A stretch of DNA of 64,000 bases, taken from positions 186,001 through 250,000 of the forward strand of contig JAXHLR010000003.1 in NCBI GenBank assembly GCA_034521975.1. The letters are read 5' to 3'. This stretch comes from Acidimicrobiales bacterium (GTDB lineage: Bacteria > Actinomycetota > Acidimicrobiia > Acidimicrobiales > SKKL01). The notes under the pieces were generated by a model. It had not been told where the DNA came from. It searched no databases and saw only the letters and a list, made by a program, of their open reading frames with translations. A program made the position numbers and the translations under genes. Below are positions 36,489-47,000 of the stretch, piece by piece. Each line of letters starts with the position of its first letter. Position 1 is the stretch's first letter.

Positions 36489-37892
36489 ATGGGACTGTTC
36501 GGCAAGAAGAAGAAGTCCAAGCCGCTGAAGGAACCCGAGGTGTTGACCGACAAGCACCTCAAGGGCGCCAAGTCACTCGGCAACGACACCGCCAACCAGG
36601 TGTACAAGACCCAGTACAAGTCGGGAACAGGCATCGGCGGCTCCCGGGAGGGCTACTTCAAGGGCGACTCCGAGGACACCACCGCCCGCTACGCGGTGGG
36701 CGCGTCGAGCCTGGCCAAGGGCATGGGCCTCGGTCACCTCATCCCCGAGACCCGCTACGCCACCCACAGCGTCAAAGACGCCGACGGGAACAAGCACAAG
36801 AAGCAGTTCGGCGCGGTGTCGGCCGGGGCGAAGGGCGACGCGCTGGCCTCCAACGTGTTCGACACCGACCAGACCCAGGACGTCAAAGCCAACTACGACC
36901 AAATGAGGGGCCATGGCATCGACACCACCATGGATAAGCAGGCCGTCGACAAGGGCTACAAGAAGCGCCAGGGCAAGAAGAAGAGCGACGTCTCCTACAT
37001 GGGAATGTCCGGCGCCGAGCTCAACGAGGTGGACCTCAGCGACCCCGCGATCCAGCAGCAGCTGAACCACCTCCAATGGTTCGACGCCCTGATCGGCAAC
37101 ACCGACCGCCACGCCGGCAACATCCTCGTCGACTCCGACACCAAGCAGGTGAAGGGAATCGACAACGACATGGCCTTCGGTCGGGGCATCACGGCCAAGT
37201 TCCAGAACGGTGACATGAACGAGGAGTTCGAGAAAGGCGCCGAGGGCAAGTACCTCGGATTGCCGGCCCAGATCGACCAGGACATGGCCGACAAGCTGCT
37301 CGGGCTCGACGACGACACGATCAAGGAGATCCTCACCTCGGGTGGGCCCGACCATCCAGGGGCCACGTTCTCCGACGACGACCTGCAGAGCACCTACGAC
37401 CGGCTGGCGGTGATCAAGGCCAAGGTCCAGGGGATGGTCGACAACGACCAGGTGCTCGACGGCTGGGACCGCAACACCTACCAGAGCGCGCTCGGCGAGG
37501 ACCGCGACGCCCGCAAGAACTTCAAGAACACCGACGGCTTCGGTTCATATGCCCAACGCCACCACTTCCAGATGCAGGAGGCGATGGACACCAACAACCC
37601 TCAGGCCTGGCGCAAGGGACACCGCACCGGCGACACCACCCCCTCGCCCAAGCCAGCCGTGCCCGACCGTTCCACCAAGCCGGCGCTACGACCAAAGCCG
37701 ACGGCGAAGCGGACCCCGCCGCCGGTGCCACCCCAGTCGGCCAAACCCAACCGCACCATCCCCCGGCCCGCGCCACCGTCGATGCCGCCGCTCCCACCGA
37801 CTCCCAGCGGTGGCGGCACCGCGACCAAGACCGCTCCCACGTCCAAACCGGTCCTCGACCGGCTCAAGGGCACCCCCTTCGAGGGGATGTAG
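36489..37892 (+). CDS. PI3/4-kinase-like protein 2, candidate eCIS cargo
   Basis: 467 residues. The basic start MGLFGKKKKSKPLKEPEVL is followed by the same core as the upstream protein: Lys58 in GYFKGD, GLGHLIPETRYATH, WFDALIGNTDRHAGNIL with Asp206 and Asn211, and GIDND with Asp225 and Asp227. A charged insert (about 135-170) is unique to this copy. The Pro-rich tail has PPQSAKPNRTIPRP once and ends KPVLDRLKGTPFEGM, matching the first protein. The two diverge in the core but keep all predicted catalytic residues, so both are probably active. Substrate (protein, lipid or other) is unknown. It ends 12 bp from the convergent YbjN gene. Confidence 0.8.
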   Translation: MGLFGKKKKSKPLKEPEVLTDKHLKGAKSLGNDTANQVYKTQYKSGTGIGGSREGYFKGDSEDTTARYAVGASSLAKGMGLGHLIPETRYATHSVKDADGNKHKKQFGAVSAGAKGDALASNVFDTDQTQDVKANYDQMRGHGIDTTMDKQAVDKGYKKRQGKKKSDVSYMGMSGAELNEVDLSDPAIQQQLNHLQWFDALIGNTDRHAGNILVDSDTKQVKGIDNDMAFGRGITAKFQNGDMNEEFEKGAEGKYLGLPAQIDQDMADKLLGLDDDTIKEILTSGGPDHPGATFSDDDLQSTYDRLAVIKAKVQGMVDNDQVLDGWDRNTYQSALGEDRDARKNFKNTDGFGSYAQRHHFQMQEAMDTNNPQAWRKGHRTGDTTPSPKPAVPDRSTKPALRPKPTAKRTPPPVPPQSAKPNRTIPRPAPPSMPPLPPTPSGGGTATKTAPTSKPVLDRLKGTPFEGM

Positions 37893-37904
37893 CTCCCGTT
37901 CGCT

Positions 37905-38360
37905 CTAGTCGCCGTCGTCGCCAAGCAGCGACACCGCCTCGGCGGGGGCGAGTCGACCCTCGACCACCGCCGACACCAGCGGGAAGTAAGCCACCGCGGT
38001 GGCGGCGTTGTCGAAGATCACCCGCTCGACCATCTCTTCGGTGATGGGGCTCTGCCCCACCGCCAGCCCGGTGCGGAACCGCACCTGGCCGGCGTCGAGC
38101 TCGAGCTCGAGGTTGCCCACCGTGAGCTGGCTGTTGGCCCTGGTGGTCAGCTCGGCCACCGCATCTCGACGTTCGGGTGGGACCGGGTCGGGATGCACCG
38201 AGTACACGACGATCTGGCCGACCGAGTCGACCACCACCGCCGCCAACGGGAAGGCCTGCTCCTCGGTGCGGACCACGGTGCGGATCATGCTGTCGTCGAC
38301 GTCGACGGGCCAGTCCCGGGATTCGAGGAACTGCACCACTGCGTCGGCCAAGCGGCTCAT
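37905..38360 (-). CDS. YbjN-domain protein (type III secretion chaperone-like fold)
   Basis: 151 residues from ATG 38360 (GAGGAGG upstream). Pattern: helix AVVQFLESRDWPVDVDD, strands AFPLAAVVVDSVGQIVVYSVHPD, helix AVAELTTRANSQLTVGNLELELDAGQVRFRTGL, and C-terminal helix with ATAVAYFPLVSAVVEG. YbjN-family proteins share the fold of class I type III secretion chaperones. Lying between the kinase-like genes and the cap gene of an injection system, it is a candidate cargo chaperone; that role is inference. It is transcribed towards the kinase genes. Confidence 0.85.
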   Translation of the reverse strand: MSRLADAVVQFLESRDWPVDVDDSMIRTVVRTEEQAFPLAAVVVDSVGQIVVYSVHPDPVPPERRDAVAELTTRANSQLTVGNLELELDAGQVRFRTGLAVGQSPITEEMVERVIFDNAATAVAYFPLVSAVVEGRLAPAEAVSLLGDDGD

Positions 38361-38499
38361 CGCCACCTCCTCTGGATCAGGTCGAGCATGGCACAGCGAA
38401 GGCGAACCGACCGGGGTCGCCCGTACTTGGTACGATCCGGCGGGCTGCGGGCGCTGCGTACCACTCGAGTGGACCACCAGTGCGTGCGGTGTTCACACC

Positions 38500-39276
38500 A
38501 TGTTCCACCTCATCGATCACGCGCTCGAACAGTACCTCCGCTCCGAGGTGCCCCTTCCGTCGACCGACGTCGACGTCGCCTTCAACGCGCCTGCCAAGGA
38601 CTGGAGCGCCCGGCTGTCCCGTCCGACGGTCAACCTGTTCCTGTGGGACATCCGCCGGTCTGCCGCCCAGCAGCGGGCCGGGCTCGAAGAGGTCGAGATC
38701 GAGGGCAACAAGTTCCGGCGCATCCCGCCCCGGGCCCTCGAGATGCGCTACCTCGTCACCGCCTGGTCGAGCGAGCACCGCGACGAGCACCAGCTGCTCG
38801 GCAACGTGGCCCAGAGCATCCTGTCGAACCGGTGGATCCCCAACCAGTTCCTTCCCGACGGGTTCGAGCTTCCCGACCGCAGGCCGGTCGAGCTGTCGCT
38901 CACCACCACCTCCGACCTCAAGCCCAACGACTTCTGGAGCTCGATCGACGGCCAGCTCAAGCCCGGGCTCGACATCATCGTGACCTTCCGGGTGGCCACC
39001 ACCCTCACCGAGGTCGCCGAACCGGCCAGCGAGGTCGACGTCGGCCTGGGCGACAAGAACGATCCGTCGCGATCGTCGTCACGGTCCTATGTGACCGGAC
39101 GAACCAGCAACCCCGACGCCGTCGGACGAGCGGTGCGCACCCGTCGGGGCAAGGCCACCGTCCAGGAGACCGGAAACTTCGTGGTACCGGGTGAACCGGG
39201 CGACGAGCTGACGATCGATTCCGAACCCCCTCTCACCACGGAGATCCCCGCCGACGGGCGTCTCGAGCTCGAGTAA
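38500..39276 (+). CDS. DUF4255 protein, tail terminator/cap of injection system (Afp16/Pvc16-like)
   Basis: 258 residues from ATG 38500. The first 180 residues have the DUF4255 pattern: FHLIDHALEQYLRSEVPLP, VNLFLWDIRRSAAQQRAGLEEVE, RALEMRYLVTAWSS and DEHQLLGNVAQSILSNRWIP. This family caps the distal end of the tube/sheath in Afp and PVC. The C-terminal 75 residues (Ser/Arg-rich, ending LTTEIPADGRLELE) are an extension. The first membrane-protein gene follows after 10 bp. A TACGAT -10-like hexamer lies upstream at about 38430. Confidence 0.9.
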   Translation: MFHLIDHALEQYLRSEVPLPSTDVDVAFNAPAKDWSARLSRPTVNLFLWDIRRSAAQQRAGLEEVEIEGNKFRRIPPRALEMRYLVTAWSSEHRDEHQLLGNVAQSILSNRWIPNQFLPDGFELPDRRPVELSLTTTSDLKPNDFWSSIDGQLKPGLDIIVTFRVATTLTEVAEPASEVDVGLGDKNDPSRSSSRSYVTGRTSNPDAVGRAVRTRRGKATVQETGNFVVPGEPGDELTIDSEPPLTTEIPADGRLELE

Positions 39277-39286
39277 CTGCCCCACA

Positions 39287-41504
39287 ATGCGCGTCGAGCT
39301 GCGGACCCCCTTCATCGAGACCCGCCCCAAGGAGACCTGTCGGGTCGTCCTCGCGGTGCAGAACACCTCCGACGTCATCGACGACGTCACCGCCCACGTC
39401 GTGGGGTTCGCACCCTCGGCCGTGCGCAGCGAACCGTCCCGCCTGCCCCTGTTCCCCGGCGCCGAAGGCACGATCAGTCTCGTCATCCGGATCCCCCCGT
39501 CGTTCCCGGCCGGCGACCAGGTCATCCCGATCGAGATCCGTTCGACCATCCACCCCGACGAGGTGGTCACCGTCGACCTCCACCTGGTGGTGGCGGTCGA
39601 CGACGACGTCTCGATCGATGTGCGGCCCCGTTCGCTCACCGGCGGCAAGCGGGGCGAGTTCGAGGTGCTGTGCACCAACCGGGGAAACCGGCCCATCGAC
39701 CTCACCCTCATCGCGTCAGATCTCGAGTCCGCCCTCACCCACGAGTTCGAGCCTCCCTTCGTCGAACTGCCCGCCGGCCACGAGGTCGTGTCGCTGCTGC
39801 GGGTCCGCGGCAAACGTCCCTTCATCGGCCAGAACGCCAACCGGCGCATCACGGTCACCGCACTCGGACCGGATCGCCAGCTCGACGCCGAAGCCACCTT
39901 CTCGCAGCTGCCCCGTATCCGCCGGGGGCCGGTCACGGTGCTCATCCTCGCCGCGATCATCGGTCTGTGGGCGCTGCTGTTCCTGTTCGCGATCAACACC
40001 TCGCTGTCGTCGGAGCCGCTGACCAAGGAGTTCCCAGGGACCGCGCTCGAGTCGATCGGCCACGCGCTGGCCGCCGAGGAGCCGATCGTCGGGGCGGCGT
40101 CGGCTCGGGTCGATCCGATGACCACCGGTGGCGCGGTCAGCGGCACGGTGGTGGCGGCCAGCACCGACGAGCCGGTGGGGCGCATCACCGTCGAAGCGAT
40201 CCGCCAGACCCGCGACGGCCCGGTGCTCGCCACCGCGGCGGCGACCGACGACGAAGGGGCCTACGAGCTGGTCGGACTCGTCGCCGGCACCTACACCCTC
40301 CGCTTCACCGCACCCGGGTTCGAGGACGTCTGGTACCCGGCCGCCGACAGCGAAGCCGCCGCCCAGACGGTACGGGTCACGGTGGGCGACACCCTCGACG
40401 GCGTCGACGTGGCCATCACCGGCGAACCCGGCGGGATCGTCGGATCGGTCGACATCGGCGAGGCGGTCGCCTCGGTGCCGGTCACCGTGACCGCCCGCGC
40501 CGTGGTTGACGGCACCGTCGGCGCGGTCGTCGCCGAAGGCACCACCGACGAGACCAACACCTACAGCCTCGCCCCCCTGGACACGCCCGCCACCTATGAG
40601 CTGACCTTCACCGCCCCCGGCTACCAGACCGCCACCGCCGAAGAGCGGATCGACGGCGGCGAGATCGGGGTCGCCAACACGGTGCGGCTCAGCGCGGGCG
40701 AGGGTTCGATCAGCGGCTCGGTCACCTCGGGCGGCCAACCTCTCGGCGGGGTCGCGATCACCGCCACCTCCGGCGAGGAGGAGTGGACGACCGCGACCCC
40801 GACCAGCGGCGTGGTGGGATCGTTCGAGCTCCAAGAGCTGCCGACCCCTGGCACCTACACCCTGACCTTCGAGCTCGACGGCTACAGCAGCGAGACCATC
40901 GCCATCGCGCTGGGACCCGGCGAGTCGCGCGGCGGGATCACCGTCGACATGGAGGGCGGCACCGGCACCATCAGCGGACAGGTGAGCACCGACGGCTCGG
41001 GCCTCGGTGATGTCACCGTCACCGTCACCGGCGGACCGTCGCAGGCCTCGACCACCTCGCTCACCGCCGGCGACGTCGGCTCGTACCGGCTGAGCGGCCT
41101 CACCACGCCGGCGCGCTACACCCTGACCTTCTCCGCCGACGGCTACCAGGCCGAGACCGTCAGCGTCGACCTGAGCTCGAACCAGTCGGCCAGCGGTGTC
41201 GACGTCACGCTCCGACGCTTCGCTGGGCTCGATCGCCGGGCAGGTCGTCGACGACACCACCGGCGATCCGCTGAGTGGGGTCGAGATCGCCATCACCGAC
41301 GGCACCACCACCAAGGAGAGCCTGTCGGCGTCGTCACCACCCGGTGAGTTCCTGGTGTCCGGGCTCCCCGAAGGCGCCTGGTCCCTCACCTTCGTGCTCG
41401 ACGGCTACGTCTCCCACACCGAGCTCGTGGTGCTCGACCCTGGCGAGGACACGACGATCACTGCCAACATGTCACCGGTCTCCACCAGCGCCCCGACCCC
41501 ATGA
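39287..41504 (+). CDS. CisA-like single-pass membrane protein 1 of the injection system (one frameshift)
   Basis: N-terminal two beta-sandwich-like regions (1-213), a helix at about 217-239 (VTVLILAAIIGLWALLFLF), then repeated carboxypeptidase-regulatory-like beta domains (AVSGTVVAA, GSISGSVTSGG, GTISGQVSTDG, each ending in TPGTYTLTF-type motifs). The motif GKRPFIGQ precedes the helix; relatives in the next two genes have GSRAWFG and GKRPWFG there. The starting frame breaks near 41216 into Arg-rich sequence, while one base later the last repeat continues (GSIAGQVVDDTTGD) to a stop at 41504. In Streptomyces a membrane protein of this layout ties the CIS to the membrane. N-inside topology is inferred. 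Confidence 0.75.
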
Positions 41505-41510
41505 GCCGTC

Positions 41511-43925
41511 ATGCGCGTTGACGTCACCCCCGATTCGCTCGACGTCGACCCGGGTCGCCCCGCGGGCCTGGGGGTGTCGATCTACAACGACGAATCGGTC
41601 ATCGTCGCCTACCGGGTCCGGGTGCTGGGCCTCGATCCCGCCTGGGTGAGCATCGACGCGCCCCGCCTGTCGCTGTTCCCCGACACCACCGAGGCGGCCC
41701 AGGTCCTGCTGGACATCCCGCCCGAGGCGCCGGCGGGCACTCGCCGGATCGGGATCGAGGTCACCTCGCTCACCGAGCCGACGGTCACCGAGATCGTCGA
41801 GATCGAGATCCGGACCCCCGAGGAGCCCACGGGCCGTCTCGAGCTCGAGCCGCCCTCGGTGTACGGCACCAAGACCGGGACCTTCGGCGTGACCGTCTCC
41901 AACGAGGGAAACACCCCACTGGAGATCGAGCTCGAGGCCGAGGACGAAGAGGACCACCTCGAGTTCACGTTCCACCCGACCATCACCCGCCTGGCCCCCG
42001 GCGAACGAGGGTTCGTCCAGGCGGTCGCGCGCGGTAGCCGCGCGTGGTTCGGCAACCCGACCGCCCACACCTTCCGGGTCACCGCCATCGAGAACGAGCT
42101 GGTCAGCCCGGCGATCGGGACGCTGGTCCAGCGGGCGAGGATCGGGCGGGGCGGGCTCAGCCTGATCGGGCTGTTGCTCGCCGCCACCGTGTTCGCCGTG
42201 GTGCTCACCGCCTCGCTGGGCCGGGTGGTGGACCACAGCCGTGCCAACGACGACCTGTTGTTGAACGTCGTCCGCGGCGAGACCGACGAGGAGACGGTGA
42301 CCGACCCGGGCGGCATCGGCGGCACCGCCACCTTGCTCACCTCGGGCGCCCCGGTCAGCGGCGTCACCGTCGACCTGTTCAGCGCCGACGACCCCAACCA
42401 GCTCACCGCCTCCACTGCCACCGAGGAAGACGGTGCCTTCCAGTTCGGCGGACTGGCCGAGGGCGACTACAAGGTACGGTTCCGCGGCGCGGGGTTCACC
42501 GAGATGTGGCACGCCGAGGCGTTGACCTTCGACGAGGCCGACACCGTCGAGGTCGTCGCGGGCGAGACCAGCAGCGACATCGACGTGCGGCTGGGCGGGG
42601 TTCCGGGGTCGATCACCGGCCAGATCCTGGGCGAAGACCCGGGGGGTGCGGTGGTGACCCTGCAGGTGCCTGCCGAGGCGATCCAGGGCGAGGTCGACGC
42701 CATCGTGATGTCGGCAGTGGTCGACGCCACCGGCGAGTTCATGCTCGAGGAGGTCCCCGCTCCCAGCTCCTACGTCCTGCGGGTGGAGAAGCCCGGCTTC
42801 GCGCCCGCGGTGCGGCTGGTCAACATCGCCGCCGGCGAGACGATCGAGGGGGTCGAGCTGCGCCTGCGCACCGGTGACGGATCGATCACCGGGTCCGTCG
42901 TCGACGACGACGGACCGCTCGGTGGGGCCCAGATCGTGGCCTCCTCGGGCGAGGTCGAGGTTCGGGGTGCCAGCCTGACCCAGGACGGCATCGGGAGCTT
43001 CACCCTGCGCGATCTGCCAACACCGGCCACCTACACCATCCAGGTCAGCGCCGACGGCTATCGGTCGGAGACCTTCGCCGTCCGTCTCGCAGGAGGCGAA
43101 CAGGCCGAAGGGGTGCAGGTTCGGCTCCGCCAGGCCACCGGGTCGATCTCGGGGACGGTGGCCATCGTCGGTGAGGGACCCGTCGGGGGCGTGCGGATCA
43201 GCGTCAGCGACGGCGAGAACGAGTACAGCACGCGTTCGCTCAGCACCGGTGACGTCGGGTCGTACCGCCTCGATGGTCTCCCGGTCCCGGGCGGCTACAC
43301 GGTCACCTTCGCCCGGGAAGGGCTGGCGACCCAGACCCGCTCGGTCCAGCTCGACGCAACCGCCGGCAACGAGCGCACCGGCGTCGACGCCAACCTCACC
43401 CGGGCCGACGGCGTGCTGCGCGGCACGATCACCGACGAGAACGGCGTTGCCCTCGGCGGGGTGCAGGTCACCGCCACCTCCGGTGACGACAGTGCCACGA
43501 CCGTCAGCGCCCACGACCCCCCCGGTGCCTACGAGCTGCGCAACCTGCCCGCGGGCACCTACACCGTCACCTTCGAGCGACCGGGCTCACAGCCACAGGC
43601 GGTGCTCATCGCGCTCGCCGCCGGCGAGGTCGAGACCCTCGACGCGGTCCTCTCGCCCCAGGCCTCGCTGGGTGGCACCGTCACCGTGGGCGGCACCGGG
43701 ACCGCCGGGCTCCAGGTGCGCATCTTCCTCGTCGAGACCTACCCGACCCAGATCCTCGAGACCACCATCACCGCTGGTGACGGCTCGTATGTCTTCGTCG
43801 GTCTCAACGCCCCCGAGACCTACATCGTCGAGTTCCTGAACGCCGGAGGCACGGTGGTCGGCACCGAGACCGTCACCCTGCTGGCAGGCGAGCAGCGCGA
43901 CGACGTCGACTTCAACATTCCGTGA
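41511..43925 (+). CDS. CisA-like single-pass membrane protein 2 of the injection system
   Basis: 804 residues, 6 bp after the previous gene. The N-terminal part (VTPDSLDVDPGRPAGLGVSI, LSLFPDTTEAAQVLLDIPP, GSRAWFGNPT) parallels proteins 1 and 3. Helix at about 216-238 (LSLIGLLLAATVFAVVLTAS), almost the same position as in protein 1. The outer part consists of about six carboxypeptidase-regulatory-like repeats with GSITG, GSISGTV and LPVPGGYTVTF-type signatures. Frame intact. Probably a membrane anchor or receptor for the injection particle; the outer repeats may bind envelope polymers. Confidence 0.8.
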   Translation: MRVDVTPDSLDVDPGRPAGLGVSIYNDESVIVAYRVRVLGLDPAWVSIDAPRLSLFPDTTEAAQVLLDIPPEAPAGTRRIGIEVTSLTEPTVTEIVEIEIRTPEEPTGRLELEPPSVYGTKTGTFGVTVSNEGNTPLEIELEAEDEEDHLEFTFHPTITRLAPGERGFVQAVARGSRAWFGNPTAHTFRVTAIENELVSPAIGTLVQRARIGRGGLSLIGLLLAATVFAVVLTASLGRVVDHSRANDDLLLNVVRGETDEETVTDPGGIGGTATLLTSGAPVSGVTVDLFSADDPNQLTASTATEEDGAFQFGGLAEGDYKVRFRGAGFTEMWHAEALTFDEADTVEVVAGETSSDIDVRLGGVPGSITGQILGEDPGGAVVTLQVPAEAIQGEVDAIVMSAVVDATGEFMLEEVPAPSSYVLRVEKPGFAPAVRLVNIAAGETIEGVELRLRTGDGSITGSVVDDDGPLGGAQIVASSGEVEVRGASLTQDGIGSFTLRDLPTPATYTIQVSADGYRSETFAVRLAGGEQAEGVQVRLRQATGSISGTVAIVGEGPVGGVRISVSDGENEYSTRSLSTGDVGSYRLDGLPVPGGYTVTFAREGLATQTRSVQLDATAGNERTGVDANLTRADGVLRGTITDENGVALGGVQVTATSGDDSATTVSAHDPPGAYELRNLPAGTYTVTFERPGSQPQAVLIALAAGEVETLDAVLSPQASLGGTVTVGGTGTAGLQVRIFLVETYPTQILETTITAGDGSYVFVGLNAPETYIVEFLNAGGTVVGTETVTLLAGEQRDDVDFNIP

Positions 43926-44057
43926 CCGGCAACCCGGGCCGGCCGGTGCGATGATGGGCCGATCGGCCCAGGCCACATCCCTGGCCGGTGGCCTAGTCTG
44001 GGGCACGTTCCAGGGGTGTGCCACAGGGCACGGCATGAGCCGCGAGAGGGCGCGAGC

Positions 44058-47000
44058 ATGACATCAGGAATCGAGGTCAGGCCCGAGCGAGTCGACTCGA
44101 CCCCTGGCGAGCCGGTGACGGTCGTGGTCGAGGTCACCAACCTCCTGGCCGAACCCCGGCAGTTCCAGGTGCGCGTCGTCGGATCGGACTCCGGCTGGTC
44201 GGGGCCCACCATGGTCACCCCGCTGCTCCAGCCGGGCGCCCACACCGCCACCGAGCTCACCGTCACCCTCCCGTTGGGGTTCCCCTCCGGCGAACACCTC
44301 TTGGGCGTCGAGGCGGTCCCCCTCGACGCCACCGGCGCCGCCTCGACCGATCAGCACCAGCGCCGGGTCTCGGACCTGGTGGTCTCGGTGGGATCGCTCG
44401 CCGACCTGCACGCGGTGCTCGAACCCCGAAACGTGCGGGGCAAGCGGATGGGACGGATCGGTTCGGCCCTCAGCCCCAGGGCACTGGTCCGCAGCCGCGG
44501 CAGCGGGGTCCGTCGCTCCCGCGGCGGACAGGCCACGGTCTCGTTGCGCAACCGCGGGTTCGAACCGATCCACGTGTCGCTCGCCGCGCACTCCCCGGGC
44601 GAAGAGCTCGACATCAGCTTCGACCGATCCGAAGCGCTGATCGACCCCGGCCACATCATTCCCGTCTCGACCAAGGTCAAGGGCAAGCGTCCCTGGTTCG
44701 GCCGGCCGCGCCGCACCCCGTTCACGGTCACCGCCCGGGGTACGGGAAACGCGGTCACCCTCGACGGCAGCTTCAGCCAGTCCGCCAGGATCCATCCCGC
44801 CATGCTCAAGGGGACCGCGATCCTCGCGGTGCTGGCGGTGTGGGCGTCCACCCTGTTCTTCGTGTGGGACGAGGTGGTCGTCCAGGAGGAGACCGAGGAG
44901 ACGACCGCCGAGCAGGCGGGCGACGTCACCGACGCACCGGGCGACGCGGACGGCGGTGGCGGTGCGGGTGGCGGCAGCGGGAACGGTACGGGCGGCGGCG
45001 CCGGGGGCGGAGCCGACGGAGGCGGGGGCGATGGCGCCACCGACGTGCAGGTCGGCTCGCGGATCGAGGCCAGCGGCCAGGTGGAGGCGCGCGAACCCGA
45101 AGGCGTCCAGGTGCGCATCCGCTCGGTCTCACTGGTCGACGAGATCAGCGACGACGCCACCTTCCAGGCCAACATGCGCACCGCCCAAGCGTCGGGGGTC
45201 AAACTGTTCGGGCGCCGTGGTGGGGTGATCCACAACCGGATCGTGCCCGCCCAGCTCAGCACCAGCACCGACGACGAAGGCCGGTGGGCCGCCAGCGGCC
45301 TGGGGGGTCCCGGCTTCTACGAGATCCGGTTCTCCAAGCCCGGCTACGCCACCAAGGCATATGTGGTCGAGATGGCCGAGGACGGATCGCCCATCACCCT
45401 CGACGCCGAGCTGGTGGCAGGCGACGGAGCGCTGTCGGGGATCATCAGCGGCCCCGGCGGTCCGCTCGGCGACGCCGAGATCACCGTCACCGACGGAGAC
45501 GTCACCTTCAGCACCACCACACCCACCACCGGTGCGGTGGGCACGTGGGGAGTCGAGGGGTTGACCACCCCCGGCACCTACCTCATCACCGCATCGCGGC
45601 AGGGTTTCGGCACCGCCACCGCGCTGGTGCGGCTCGGTGGCGGCGAGAGTCGCAACGGGGTGTCGATGCGGCTCGAACCGGGGGTCGGGGCGATCACCGG
45701 CAGCGTCCGGTCCAGCGCCGGGCCGTTGGGTGACATCACGGTCACCGCCACCAACGGCGACGTCACCCGCAGCACGACGAGCCTCACGGAGGGCCCCGTC
45801 GGCACCTTCTCCATCACCGACCTGCCCATGCCCGACACCTACACCCTCACCATCGAGGGCGACGGCTACCTGAACCAGACCCGCGACGTGGTGCTCAACA
45901 GCGGGCAGGCCAACGTCGGGATCGAGATGATCGCCAGCACCGGCATCGTCTACGGCCGGGTCACCAATTCCGCCGGCGACCCCATCGGCGGCGCCGGGAT
46001 CACCGCGGTCAGCGAGGACAACACCTACAAGAACACCACCTCGCCCGACGGCACCTACGAGATGGTGGGTCTCGAACCCGGCAGCTACGTCATCGAGGTC
46101 GAGGAGTTCGAGTACCACCCCGGCTCCACCCTGGTGACCCTCGGCCCCGGCACCCTGCGCGAGGTCGACCTCTCGCTCACCCCCAAGGACTCGCTCGCCC
46201 CCGAACCCAACAACTCGCTGACCGTGTCACTCTCCGCCCCCGACGTCACCGGCGAGCTGAACGTCACCGTCATCGACCGCGCGAGCGGAATGGAGGCCAC
46301 CGCCGAGGGTGAAGGCACGATCAACGCGGTGTTCGACGACATCCCGGCCGGGGCCCGCACGCTCGACATCAACGGCGACGGCTTCCAGGAGACGACCGCC
46401 TCCGCGCGGGTGGCGCTGAACGGGGCCAACAGCATCTCGGTCACCCTGCGCCCGCTGATCGTTGCCGACTTCACGGTGCTCGGCAACGACGCCGAGGACC
46501 CCGGCTCTCCGGTCGAGGGGGCCGATGTGGCGATCGTCCGGCTCAGTCCCCCGTGCGGCCCCAACAGCGAGGCACCCGGCTGCCACGAGCCGCTCGAGAC
46601 GGTCACCGACCAGAACGGTGAGGCACGCATCCCCGACGAGGACGGCAACCCCGAATCGGCGGTCGAGCTCACCGACGGCAGCTACCGGATCGACGTCGAT
46701 CACCCCGACTACCTGGCCACGAGCTACTTCACCGGTCTCCTGGCCTATGAGACCAACCCCAACCCCGAGCGCGAGCTCGACATCGACCGCCTCGGGATCC
46801 TCCGCCTCGACGTCGTCGAGCCCGAGAACCCCGACCCGCCGTTCGAGCCCCAGCCCCTCGACGGCTACACCGTCACCCTCGACCCCCCGTACGGCGACGA
46901 CGACCACGTCCACGACGCCGACGAACACCCCCTCGAGATCCGTGGGATCCCCCAGAACACCTACAACGCGTCGCTCGCCCTCGACGGCTACAACACCGTC

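Noticed and set aside
44926-45132. Several short frames inside the giant membrane protein gene
   Set aside because: Arg-rich shadows of the Gly-rich linker; the main frame is continuous for 2,059 codons.
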